In this document: in pieces, positions 1-7,852 of the stretch
How the letters are laid out: each line of letters starts with the position of its first letter
Position numbering within the stretch: the stretch's first letter is position 1
Source: Fidelibacterota bacterium
Lineage (GTDB): Bacteria; Fidelibacterota; Marinisomatia; Marinisomatales; J089
Assembly: GCA_003695105.1 (NCBI GenBank)
Contig: RFIZ01000089.1
Span: 1-13,329, forward strand
Reading direction: 5' to 3'
DNA length: 13,329 nucleotides
The notes under the pieces: model-generated
The model's database searches: none
What the model was told of the DNA's origin: nothing
The model's input: the letters and a program-made list of their open reading frames with translations, nothing else
Position numbers and translations under genes: made by a program

Positions 1-51
1 TCCCACTGCAAGGATCAGGAACGTGGCCACGAGTTTGATAGTCTTGTTCAT
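1..51 (-). CDS. Exported protein, N-terminal fragment (continues off the left edge)
   Basis: Only the first 17 codons lie inside the window, and they read MNKTIKLVATFLILAVG. This is a typical signal-peptide or membrane-anchor beginning: two lysines followed by a hydrophobic stretch. A good Shine-Dalgarno sequence (AGGAG) sits a few bases upstream of the ATG on the minus strand. The frame is open to the window edge. The gene is divergent from the MFS transporter gene and shares the AT-rich 52-212 region with it. The product is exported or membrane-anchored; its function cannot be told from this fragment. Confidence 0.65.
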   Translation of the reverse strand, partial: MNKTIKLVATFLILAVG

Positions 52-212
52 ATTTTCTCCTGTTTCGTTATGATGAATGGTTCACGAATATTTCGAAAGG
101 TGGATTTTGTCCTCGAACGAAGCAAAATAGAACCTTTTCAGGGTTAAATGCAAAATAATTTGTCAAACCGGAATTGGAAGGTTTTTCCTCTCAGGTCTAA
201 CTTATTTATATC
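52..212. promoter_or_regulatory. Divergent AT-rich intergenic region
   Basis: This is the gap between the exported-protein gene on the minus strand and the MFS gene on the plus strand. It is much AT-richer than the flanking genes and must contain both promoters. The octamer GCAAAATA occurs twice in the same orientation (122-129 and 150-157). CGAA occurs at 85, 94, 114 and 118, with TTCG at 64 and 92. A TTGACA hexamer is readable on the minus strand (161-166), but no well-spaced -10 follows it, so I do not assign exact promoters. Confidence 0.4.
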
Positions 213-1490
213 ATGAAACCCTCTCTCTGGCGACATCCGGTCTTCCTGCGTTTTTTCGCCGGGAATACCATTTCCCTGATCGGATGGGGATTCAATTTCA
301 TCGCCACCGGCTGGCTCGTTCTGGAAGAAACCGGATCCAAGGTGGCGGTGGGAGAAATAGTGGCTGTATCCACCCTCCCTGGACTCGCCCTCGCCTTTCT
401 GGCCGGAGCCATCATCGACCGCATGAACCGGAAACATCTCCTGGTCATCCTGGACCTGTTCCGGGGCTTATCGGTGGTGGCCATTCCCCTTCTCCATCTA
501 CTGGGAGCCTTCCACCTCTGGCAACTGTACGTGATGAGTTTCCTGGTGGGTACCGGCAGTGCCGTCTTCTGGTCCACGGCCGCCGCCTTTACCCAGGAAT
601 TGGTGTCCGAACGGCAGTTCATGACGGCCAACTCTCTGCTGTCTGCTTCCTATCAGACGGGGGCGCTGCTGGGCTCGGCCCTGGGTGGATTTGTCGTTCA
701 CGCCTGGGGCGGACACACGGCCCTGGCTTTGGACGCCGCCTCCTATTTCATCAGCGCCGCCCTGATCGGATCGGCCCGGTTTCGTCCCGCACTCCGGCAG
801 GATGGGCATGAATCCATCCCTCAATTGTTGCGCGGCGGACTCCGGTTTGTCCGGGAAAAACGGCTGGTTTTCTTCTATGGGTTGACGGCCGTGCTGGCCG
901 ACGTAGCTATTTGGGGCGCCCTGGCCGTCCTCACCCTGGCCCTGTCCACCGATATTTTGCGGTTGGGCGCCCGGGGGTTCGGTTTGCTGGACGGAGCATA
1001 TGGTGTCGGGGCGTTGCTGTCCACCTTTTTCACGCTCCGTTATGCGCACCGGTATTCCCGTTACCGGTTTTTGGCGATCGCCTATGGAATGGCCGGGACC
1101 ATGTGCTTTCTCCTCCCGGACTCTACCCGTCTGGAGTTTGCTCTGATCCTGTATTTTTTCATGGGACTTCCCAACAATTCAGCCCGGATCCTGGTGCGTA
1201 CGATTTTGATGGAACACATTCCCAACCGGATCATGGGCCGGGCCCAGACGATTCTGGGTATTGTCACCCGGTTGCTGGTCATTTTTTCGACCCTGGCGGC
1301 GGGCTGGATCACGGAAGTCTGGTCTGTGGCGACTGCTCTGCGGGCAACTTCCGGCCTGTTTTTCGCCAGTCTGGCCGGTGTGTGGATTACTCGATTGCTC
1401 TCCCCCTCTTTTTTTCAGATGGAACCCGGGGCCGCACCCTTCCCGGAAAGCGGGGCGCCGGAATATATCTCTTCCCATCCGTCCGACTGA
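213..1490 (+). CDS. MFS transporter, EntS/MFS_3-like exporter
   Basis: A 425-residue inner-membrane transporter of the Major Facilitator Superfamily. The chain is a run of hydrophobic segments, fitting 10-12 helices. Motif A is readable in the loop after helix 2: G65, D69, R70, R73 and K74 (GAIIDRMNRK). The start (LWRHPVFLRFFAGNTIS) matches the N-terminus common in the EntS/MFS_3 drug- and siderophore-exporter branch, where the protein normally acts as a proton antiporter. The substrate cannot be inferred. The last 25 or so residues are hydrophilic. No Shine-Dalgarno sequence precedes the ATG; the upstream bases are AT-rich (CTTATTTATATC). The M16 protease gene follows on the same strand after a 97-bp gap with no clear terminator, so co-transcription is possible. 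Confidence 0.88.
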   Translation: MKPSLWRHPVFLRFFAGNTISLIGWGFNFIATGWLVLEETGSKVAVGEIVAVSTLPGLALAFLAGAIIDRMNRKHLLVILDLFRGLSVVAIPLLHLLGAFHLWQLYVMSFLVGTGSAVFWSTAAAFTQELVSERQFMTANSLLSASYQTGALLGSALGGFVVHAWGGHTALALDAASYFISAALIGSARFRPALRQDGHESIPQLLRGGLRFVREKRLVFFYGLTAVLADVAIWGALAVLTLALSTDILRLGARGFGLLDGAYGVGALLSTFFTLRYAHRYSRYRFLAIAYGMAGTMCFLLPDSTRLEFALILYFFMGLPNNSARILVRTILMEHIPNRIMGRAQTILGIVTRLLVIFSTLAAGWITEVWSVATALRATSGLFFASLAGVWITRLLSPSFFQMEPGAAPFPESGAPEYISSHPSD

Positions 1491-1574
1491 ATTATCGGGG
1501 AACTCCGGTGAAAATTGTCATTTAGCAATAGACAGAAAGGAAGTAATTTTTCCGCTGGATTCAAGGAGCAACAC

Positions 1575-1580
1575 TAAAGG
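1575..1580 (+). promoter_or_regulatory. Ribosome binding site that decides the M16 start
   Basis: AAAGG (with the following A of AATTACC) lies seven bases before the ATG at 1588. It supports this start over in-frame positions upstream that overlap the MFS gene. A second purine stretch (AAGGAG, 1563-1568) lies further upstream. Confidence 0.6.
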
Positions 1581-1587
1581 AATTACC

Positions 1588-4371
1588 ATGAAATCTCTGT
1601 CCCTGTTCACTCTCGTAGGATTGTTTGTTCTCACCTCCTGCACAGTAAAGGATAAAGCGCTTATGAACACCACCGTACCCAGCGGACCTCCCGAGGACGC
1701 TTTTGACTACGTAAAATCTTCCGGGGGAATCGACGAATACCGACTGAAATCCAATGATCTCTCGGTCCTCCTGATGGAAGACCACTCCGCGCCCGTCGTC
1801 ACCTTCATGGTGACCTACCATGTAGGATCCCGAAACGAAGCCGTGGGGTATACCGGGTCCACCCACCTCCTGGAGCATATGATGTTCAAGGGGTCCAAGA
1901 ACTTCAACAAGGAGAACGGAAAACCCATCTGGACGGTTCTGCAGGACGTGGGAGCCCAGATCAATGCCACCACCTGGAGTGACCGCACCAATTATTTTGA
2001 ACTGTTGCCCAGTGAACATCTGGAACGGGCCGTGGCCATCGAAGCCGACCGGATGCGCAATGCTTTCATCAAGGATGAAGACCGGCAGCCGGAGATGACT
2101 GTGGTTCGCAATGAATTTGAACGCGGGGAAAACAGTCCCTATCAGGCTCTGGACAAACTCATTTGGGCTACGGCCTACCAGGCCCACCCCTACCATCACT
2201 CCACCATCGGCTGGCGTTCCGACATCGAAAATGTTCCCACCGAGCGGCTGAAAAAGTTTTACGACACCTTTTACTGGCCGAATAACGCCACCGTAACCGT
2301 AATCGGTGATTTCCAGAAAGATGAGGCTTTCCGTCTCATTCGCGACTACTTCGGTGTCATCCCCCGGAGTCCGCATGATATACCGGTGATGTACACTACG
2401 GAACCCAAACAGGAAGGCCCGCGACGGGTGGTCATCAAACGTACCGGGGAAGCGGGGATTCTGGGAATCGCCCATAAGACCCCGGAGGGCCTCCACCCGG
2501 ACATGTATGCCTTGCAGGTCCTGTCCCGGATCCTGAACGGCGGAAAATCCAGCCGTTTCTATCAGGCAATCGTCGACAAGGGTCTGGCCACCAATGTTTT
2601 CATCGACGATCACCCCTTCCATGACAACGGCCTGTTCGTAACCTACGTCTTTCTGACCCCCGGCACAGACGCGGAAACAGTGGAAAAAATCGTGTTGGAT
2701 GAGTACCGGAAGATTCAGGAAGAAGGGGTGACCGAAGAGGAGGTGGCCAAGGCCATCGCCCAGATCCGGGCGGATGAAGCCTTCAGCCGGGACGGCAGTT
2801 TTTCCATTGCCTCTCATCTGAACGAAGCCATCGCCGCCGGCGACTGGACCTATTACACTACTTTCCTGGATAAAATCAAAGCAGTCACCCCGGCGGACGT
2901 ACAACGGGTGGCCCAAACCTATCTGGTGGAAGATCAGAGCACGACCGGTATCTTTATTCCGGAATCCAATTCCGGCGGGGACGACATGACAGCGGGTCCG
3001 TCTCAGATCACCAGCGCCCATCAACCTTATCACTGGCGGCCGGAAGGACTGGCGGCCGGAGCGGCCGCCGGGGGCGGCGCCACCCTGGCGTCCCAGATCA
3101 CGGAATCGGAGCCGCTGGCGGGCCTGCGACTGTTCACCATGAATTCCGGTGTGCAGGACGTGGTTACCATCAAGGGCAGTCTCCTGGGCGGCGATCAATA
3201 CAGCCCGGAAGACAATCCCATGGTGGCCGATTTGACGGCTTCCATGTTGGATCAGGGTACCAAATCCAAATCGAAATACGACATCAGCGAACAACTGGAA
3301 TCGGTGGGCGCCGAAATCAATTTCAGCAGCGGCACCTACCGGGTCCGGTTCAGCGCCCGCTGTCTGAAAGAAGATGTACCGCTGGTCCTGTCTCTCCTGG
3401 CGGAACAGCTCCGCGAACCGGCGTTCAATGCCGACGATCTGGAAAGCGTGAAAAAACGGACCATCGGTTCCCTGCGGAGAGCCAAGGAAAGCACCCGGAA
3501 CCAGGCCTCCACGGCCTTTTCACAAATTATCTATCCCGAGGGGCATCCCAATTACAAATTGTCCACCGATGACGCCATAGCCGCTGTGGAACGTATCACC
3601 ACAGACGATCTGCGCGCCTTTCATGACCGGGTGTATGGTCTGGGTAGTGTGCTGATCTCCGCCGTGGGCGATGTGGACGACGCCTCCTTTTCCCAGGAAG
3701 TTCAACGGGCATTCGCCGGTTGGAAAACGTCCTCCGTTACCTTTGAACCGGATCCTCATCGGGCCCGACCCAATCAGCCCCGGAAATCGTTCCTGACGAT
3801 CCGGGACAAAACCAGCGTGGATTTATACATCGGACAGGCGGTGGGTCTCAGTCGGGACGATCCCGATTATTATCCCTTGATGTTCGGTGTGTATGTCCTG
3901 GGCGGCAATTTTTCTGCCCGGCTCATGTCCACAGTCCGGGACCAACAGGGACTCACCTACGGGACCTACAGCGCCCTCACAGGTGTGGACAACAAAGCCG
4001 ACGGCTACTGGTTTGCCTGGGGTACTTTTGCACCCAGTCTGCTCGATAAAGGCATTCAGGCGATTCAGGAACAGCTAAAGCTGTGGAAAGACCAGGGGAT
4101 TACCCCGGAAGAGTTGGAGGCGAAAAAGAATACTATCACCGGTTCCTACAAAGTCGGACTGGCCACCACCAACGGCCTGGCCTCCCAGATCCTGACCAAC
4201 GCGGAACGGGGGCACGATCTGTCTTTCCTGGATGAGTATCCGAATATCATCAACCGGCTGACCCTGGAGGAAGTGAACCACGCCATCCAAACCTATGTCG
4301 ATCTGGACAACCTGATCCTGGTAGCTGCCGGATCGATCGACAGTGAAGGGCATCCTCTGGAAGGGGAATAA
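1588..4371 (+). CDS. M16-family zinc metallopeptidase lipoprotein (pitrilysin/insulinase-like, two fused repeats)
   Basis: A 927-residue exported protease. The start was chosen at 1588 because AAAGGA lies seven bases upstream and the N-terminus is a lipoprotein signal (MKSLSLFTLVGLFVLTSC, lipobox LTSC, Cys18). The same frame is open further upstream, but only as overlap with the MFS gene. The first half carries the zinc motif H93-L-L-E96-H97, and E176 in RNEFE is the likely third ligand, about 78 residues on, the usual M16 spacing. The second half repeats the fold without HxxEH, as expected of the non-catalytic half. It retains the conserved QGLTYGTYS segment. A Gly/Ala-rich linker (about residues 487-500) joins the halves. 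It probably degrades peptides or unfolded proteins in the periplasm, anchored by lipid. The substrate is unknown. Confidence 0.92.
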   Translation: MKSLSLFTLVGLFVLTSCTVKDKALMNTTVPSGPPEDAFDYVKSSGGIDEYRLKSNDLSVLLMEDHSAPVVTFMVTYHVGSRNEAVGYTGSTHLLEHMMFKGSKNFNKENGKPIWTVLQDVGAQINATTWSDRTNYFELLPSEHLERAVAIEADRMRNAFIKDEDRQPEMTVVRNEFERGENSPYQALDKLIWATAYQAHPYHHSTIGWRSDIENVPTERLKKFYDTFYWPNNATVTVIGDFQKDEAFRLIRDYFGVIPRSPHDIPVMYTTEPKQEGPRRVVIKRTGEAGILGIAHKTPEGLHPDMYALQVLSRILNGGKSSRFYQAIVDKGLATNVFIDDHPFHDNGLFVTYVFLTPGTDAETVEKIVLDEYRKIQEEGVTEEEVAKAIAQIRADEAFSRDGSFSIASHLNEAIAAGDWTYYTTFLDKIKAVTPADVQRVAQTYLVEDQSTTGIFIPESNSGGDDMTAGPSQITSAHQPYHWRPEGLAAGAAAGGGATLASQITESEPLAGLRLFTMNSGVQDVVTIKGSLLGGDQYSPEDNPMVADLTASMLDQGTKSKSKYDISEQLESVGAEINFSSGTYRVRFSARCLKEDVPLVLSLLAEQLREPAFNADDLESVKKRTIGSLRRAKESTRNQASTAFSQIIYPEGHPNYKLSTDDAIAAVERITTDDLRAFHDRVYGLGSVLISAVGDVDDASFSQEVQRAFAGWKTSSVTFEPDPHRARPNQPRKSFLTIRDKTSVDLYIGQAVGLSRDDPDYYPLMFGVYVLGGNFSARLMSTVRDQQGLTYGTYSALTGVDNKADGYWFAWGTFAPSLLDKGIQAIQEQLKLWKDQGITPEELEAKKNTITGSYKVGLATTNGLASQILTNAERGHDLSFLDEYPNIINRLTLEEVNHAIQTYVDLDNLILVAAGSIDSEGHPLEGE

Positions 4372-4393
4372 TCACCTGCCCGGTGTAGAGTGC

Positions 4394-4424
4394 GGGGTCC
4401 GCTCCATGGCGGGCCCCTCGTTTT
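4394..4424 (+). terminator. Rho-independent terminator after the M16 gene
   Basis: GGGGTCCGC (4394-4402) pairs with GCGGGCCCC (4409-4417) across a six-base loop (TCCATG). This gives a nine-pair GC-rich stem with one T-G wobble. TCG and a short TTTT run follow. It lies 22 bp after the M16 stop codon, which fits an intrinsic terminator. Unusually, the next start codon on the same strand follows only three bases after the T run. Confidence 0.75.
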
Positions 4425-4427
4425 ATC

Positions 4428-4877
4428 ATGGATGTCATTGCCATCGCCGCCGTCACCCTGGACGGATACATTGCCCGGTCCTCAAGGGAAGTGGTCACCT
4501 GGTCCCGGGATCTGGCCCTGTTCAAGGAACAAACCCTGGGATCTCCGGTGATCATGGGTTCCAACACCTTTGCCACGCTGGCCACGGAACTGGAGGGTCG
4601 AACCTGCATCGTCGTTCACCGCACGGATGATCCGGAGAACATCTTGCAACAGGTCCATGCTCCCCGGTGCTTTGTCATCGGCGGGGGCCGGACCTATACA
4701 CGGTTTGTCCCTTTCTTGACCCATCTCTATCTCACCCCCCATCCGCTCCTGTTCGGTAAGGGAATTCCCCTGTTCCCCGGTCTGGAACATCCGCCCGAAC
4801 TCTCCTTTCTCCGGCTCATACCGGTCCACCCGGAAACTGGAATCTTTCAGTACCAGTTTCGGGTACATCATCCCTAA
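4428..4877 (+). CDS. Dihydrofolate reductase-like enzyme (DHFR/RibD-C superfamily)
   Basis: A 149-residue NADPH-dependent reductase-type protein. Several segments match FolA: the N-terminal strand and DGYIA loop, W25 then D28-LALFK in the position of the catalytic acid (E. coli Asp27), PVIMG then TF, GRTCIVV, and FVIGGGRTY...FVP...LYLT, the cofactor-binding glycine segment. It is slightly shorter than E. coli FolA (159 residues), because the stretch between the third strand and the GGG motif is compressed. The segment HPLLFGKGIPLFPG is more typical of RibD C-terminal-type reductases. It probably reduces dihydrofolate or a related pterin or pyrimidine, but the true substrate is uncertain. No thyA neighbour is visible. 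No Shine-Dalgarno sequence precedes the ATG, which sits directly downstream of a terminator. Confidence 0.8.
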   Translation: MDVIAIAAVTLDGYIARSSREVVTWSRDLALFKEQTLGSPVIMGSNTFATLATELEGRTCIVVHRTDDPENILQQVHAPRCFVIGGGRTYTRFVPFLTHLYLTPHPLLFGKGIPLFPGLEHPPELSFLRLIPVHPETGIFQYQFRVHHP

Positions 4878-5021
4878 CATTCGCTTCCCCCAACAGGTAC
4901 CCCCCTGCGGGTGCCCTTTCGTACAGGCGGTTCTTTTCCTGATTCCGGCCTACCCGGGTACCCCGGGATGACCATAAATTCACGGCCTTCTTTTTCTCAT
5001 TGCAAACCAACAGGACTTCAC
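4878..5021 (+). promoter_or_regulatory. Leader region of pyruvate phosphate dikinase with two GC hairpins
   Basis: Hairpin one is GGTACCC (4896-4902) pairing with GGGTGCC (4909-4915), one wobble, loop CCCTGC. It is followed by CTTTCG, so it could be a weak terminator for the DHFR-like gene. Hairpin two is CCCGGG (4953-4958) pairing with CCCGGG (4962-4967) across TAC. GGTACCCC is shared by both hairpins (4896 and 4957). An AGGAC just before the ATG at 5022 is the only ribosome-binding candidate for the dikinase. No confident promoter boxes were seen. Confidence 0.35.
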
Positions 5022-7730
5022 ATGGCAAAATACGTGTATTTCTTCGGTGACGGTCATGCCGACGGCACCGCCGAAATGAAAAACGCCCTGGGCGGCAAAG
5101 GGGCCAATTTGGCGGAAATGACAAATCTGGGAATCCCCGTTCCGCCCGGATTCACAATCACAACCGAAATGTGTAACGCCTATTACGAAAACAATAAACA
5201 ATTTCCGGAAGAATTATATCGTCAGGTTGACGACGCTCTGCGCCGGGTGGAAGCCATCATGGACAAACGATTCGGTGATCCGGACAATCCACTCCTGGTT
5301 TCCGTGCGCTCCGGCGCCCGGCAATCCATGCCGGGGATGATGGATACCGTGCTGAATGTGGGCCTGACTTCGGCCACCATTCCCGGACTCATTCGTAAAA
5401 GTCAGAACCCCACCTTTGTGTATGATGCGTACCGCCGTCTGATCATGATGTATGCCGATGTCGTTATGGAAAAGGCCGAAGGCATCGAACCGGAAGAGGG
5501 TCAGGATATCCGGAAACAACTGGAACAAATCCTGGAAGCTTTCAAAGCCGAACACGGATATGCATCCGACACCGATCTTGGGGCCGAAGAGTGGAAAACC
5601 CTGGCGGAACAATTCAAAGTCCGGATACAGGACGTGCTGGGTGTGCCTTTTCCCGATGATCCCCGGGATCAGCTCTGGGGCGCCATCCGGGCCGTGTTTC
5701 AAAGCTGGAACGGCAAACGGGCCGTCCATTACCGCCGGATTGAGGGAATCCCCGATGACTGGGGAACCGCCGTGAACGTTCAAACCATGGTGTTCGGAAA
5801 CATGGGGGACACCTCCGCCACCGGCGTGGCTTTTACCCGCAATCCCGCCACCGGAGAAAACGTGTTCTACGGCGAATGGCTGCAAAACGCCCAGGGCGAA
5901 GACGTGGTGGCCGGAATCCGGACGCCCCATCCCCTGAATGAGACCACCCGGACCGGCGACACACAAGATTCCGTCTCGCTGGAAACCTTCCTGCCGGAGG
6001 TATACCGCCAACTGGTGGAGATCCGGAACAAACTGGAATCCCATTATCGGGATATGCAGGACATTGAATTCACAATCGAAGACGGACGGCTGTGGATGCT
6101 TCAGACCCGCACCGGGAAACGAACCGGGCCGGCGGCCATCCGGATGGCGGTAGATATGGTCCGGGAAGGCCTTATCGATGAGCAGACGGCCCTGCTTCGG
6201 GTTCAGCCGAAACAGTTGGATGAACTGCTCCACCCCATGCTCAATCCCCTGGAGGAGAAGAAAAACCCCGTTCTGGCCACCGGACTTCCGGCGGGACCGG
6301 GGGGCGCCACAGGTCAGATCGTATTTACCGCCGATGACGCCGAGCGCTGGGCCCGGGATGGCAAGCGGGTTGTCCTGGTCCGGGAAGAAACCTCCCCGGA
6401 AGATGTCCACGGGATGCACGCGGCGGCGGCGATTCTGACGGCCAAAGGGGGTATGACCAGCCACGCCGCTCTGGTGGCCCGGGGCTGGGGAAAATGCTGT
6501 ATCGTGGGCTGCGGCGCCCTGCAAATCAATGTAGAGAGTCGCACCTTGACGGTGAAAGATCAAACTTTCCACGAAGGCGACTGGCTCTCATTGAACGGAT
6601 CCCGGGGTATCCTCTATGCCGGCCAGATACCGCTGATCGACGCTGATCCGGAAACCAATACCGAATATGCTCAACTGATGCAATGGGCGGATGGTGTCCG
6701 TTCCCTGCAGGTGCGCACCAACGCCGATCGTCCCGGTGATGCCTCCCAGGCCCGCAAATTCGGCGCCCAGGGAATCGGCCTCTGTCGCACGGAACACATG
6801 TTTTTCGATCCCCAGCGCATTCTGGCCATGCGGAAAATGATTCTGGCCGATTCCCGGGAAGAACGACGCCGGGCGGTGATGGAACTCTTGCCCTTTCAGC
6901 GCCAGGATTTCAAGGGAATCCTGGACGCCATGGAAGGATTGCCGGTTACCATTCGTCTGCTGGATCCTCCGTTGCATGAGTTCATCAATCTCACACCGGA
7001 ACAGGTGGAGGAACTGGCCGGGGAATTGAAATTGCAACCGGAGGTGATCCAGGCCCGCATCGATAACCTGCATGAATTCAATCCCATGCTGGGCCACCGT
7101 GGTTGTCGCCTCGGCATCGCCTATCCGGAAATTACCGAGATGCAGGCCCGGGCCATTTTCGAAGCCACCGCAGAACTCACCGGGGAGGGCAAACAGGTTT
7201 TTCCGGAAGTCATGATTCCCCTGGTGGGGACGGCGACGGAATTTGAACACCAGGAAAAGATTGTCCGGGACATGGCAGCGGCGGTGATGGAAGAAACCGG
7301 AACCACCTTCGAATACCTGGTAGGCACCATGATCGAATTGCCGCGCGCCGCGCTCACGGCCGATGAAATCGCCCGTCGGGCCGAATTCTTCAGCTTTGGC
7401 ACCAATGATCTGACTCAAACCACCTACGGTTTCAGCCGGGATGACATCGGCAGTTTTCTGCCGGAATACCTGCAACAGAAAATTTTGACCCACGATCCAT
7501 TCCAGAGTCTGGACACCACTGGTGTGGGCCAACTGGTACGCATGGGGGTGGAAAAAGGACGGTCGGTCCGTCCCGGATTGAAAGTCGGCATCTGCGGGGA
7601 ACACGGAGGAGATCCCGCCAGTATTCAGTTTTGTCACTCCGTGGGCCTGAATTACGTCAGCTGCTCTCCCTACCGGGTGCCCATCGCCCGGCTCGCAGCG
7701 GCTCAGGCCGCCCTGACCGCCAGCGACTAA
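5022..7730 (+). CDS. ppdK: Pyruvate, phosphate dikinase
   Basis: A 902-residue cytosolic enzyme that interconverts pyruvate + ATP + phosphate and PEP + AMP + diphosphate. The N-terminal ATP-grasp part has GGKGANLAEM, SVRSGARQSMPGMMDTVLN and TRNPATGE. It closes with LQTRTGKRTGPAA near residue 361. The swivelling phosphohistidine domain has TAKGGMTSHAALVARGWGK with catalytic His481. The C-terminal TIM barrel has CRTEH (588-592), FFSFGTNDLTQ and GICGEHGGDP with catalytic Cys858. Both catalytic residues are shifted by about 26 against the Clostridium symbiosum numbering (His455, Cys831), so the extra residues lie in the N-terminal half. The family is usually 870-900 residues. The start at 5022 begins the conserved KYVYFFGDG segment; upstream codons in the frame show no conservation. 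It probably serves gluconeogenesis or PPi-linked glycolysis. It stands alone, apparently without a regulatory protein gene. Confidence 0.97.
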   Translation: MAKYVYFFGDGHADGTAEMKNALGGKGANLAEMTNLGIPVPPGFTITTEMCNAYYENNKQFPEELYRQVDDALRRVEAIMDKRFGDPDNPLLVSVRSGARQSMPGMMDTVLNVGLTSATIPGLIRKSQNPTFVYDAYRRLIMMYADVVMEKAEGIEPEEGQDIRKQLEQILEAFKAEHGYASDTDLGAEEWKTLAEQFKVRIQDVLGVPFPDDPRDQLWGAIRAVFQSWNGKRAVHYRRIEGIPDDWGTAVNVQTMVFGNMGDTSATGVAFTRNPATGENVFYGEWLQNAQGEDVVAGIRTPHPLNETTRTGDTQDSVSLETFLPEVYRQLVEIRNKLESHYRDMQDIEFTIEDGRLWMLQTRTGKRTGPAAIRMAVDMVREGLIDEQTALLRVQPKQLDELLHPMLNPLEEKKNPVLATGLPAGPGGATGQIVFTADDAERWARDGKRVVLVREETSPEDVHGMHAAAAILTAKGGMTSHAALVARGWGKCCIVGCGALQINVESRTLTVKDQTFHEGDWLSLNGSRGILYAGQIPLIDADPETNTEYAQLMQWADGVRSLQVRTNADRPGDASQARKFGAQGIGLCRTEHMFFDPQRILAMRKMILADSREERRRAVMELLPFQRQDFKGILDAMEGLPVTIRLLDPPLHEFINLTPEQVEELAGELKLQPEVIQARIDNLHEFNPMLGHRGCRLGIAYPEITEMQARAIFEATAELTGEGKQVFPEVMIPLVGTATEFEHQEKIVRDMAAAVMEETGTTFEYLVGTMIELPRAALTADEIARRAEFFSFGTNDLTQTTYGFSRDDIGSFLPEYLQQKILTHDPFQSLDTTGVGQLVRMGVEKGRSVRPGLKVGICGEHGGDPASIQFCHSVGLNYVSCSPYRVPIARLAAAQAALTASD

Positions 7731-7852
7731 TTCAGACTCCGGTCCAAATCCTTGGCGGAACCAAAACTGAAAAAAGGGGAGCGCCGGACCTCATTTGGTG
7801 ATCATGATCACACACACCCATGGAGAGTCATCGTAAACTTGGAATTCCTTTT
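7731..7852. other. Convergent intergenic region between ppdK and fpg
   Basis: This gap contains an A-run (7770-7775, a T-run on the minus strand) and a 14-bp palindrome (7798-7811). I do not see a clean GC hairpin followed by T's for either gene. The best alternative, TTGG-CGGAA-CCAA near 7754, is too short to call. Confidence 0.3.
7798..7811. repeat. 14-bp perfect palindrome
   Basis: GTGATCATGATCAC reads identically on both strands. It contains two overlapping copies of the alternating TGATCA unit and three GATC-type cores. It lies between two convergent genes, where a promoter operator is not expected. Confidence 0.7.

Noticed and set aside
1261..1587. Longer M16 start overlapping the MFS gene
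   Set aside because: The lipoprotein signal and AAAGGA at 1588 fix the start. The upstream codons are the MFS gene read in another frame.
1561..3294. Long open frame (577 codons) on the minus strand opposite the M16 gene
   Set aside because: The plus strand encodes a full M16 protease with intact motifs. The antisense frame is a by-product of GC-rich codon use and shows no domain-like pattern.
4911..5021. Longer ppdK start upstream of 5022
   Set aside because: Conserved family sequence begins at KYVYFFGDG, and the upstream part contains GC hairpins of the leader.
5214..7637. Two long minus-strand open frames opposite ppdK (5214-6572 and 6588-7637)
   Set aside because: They mirror the ppdK reading frame and have no recognisable motifs or ribosome binding sites. 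The plus-strand gene is certain.
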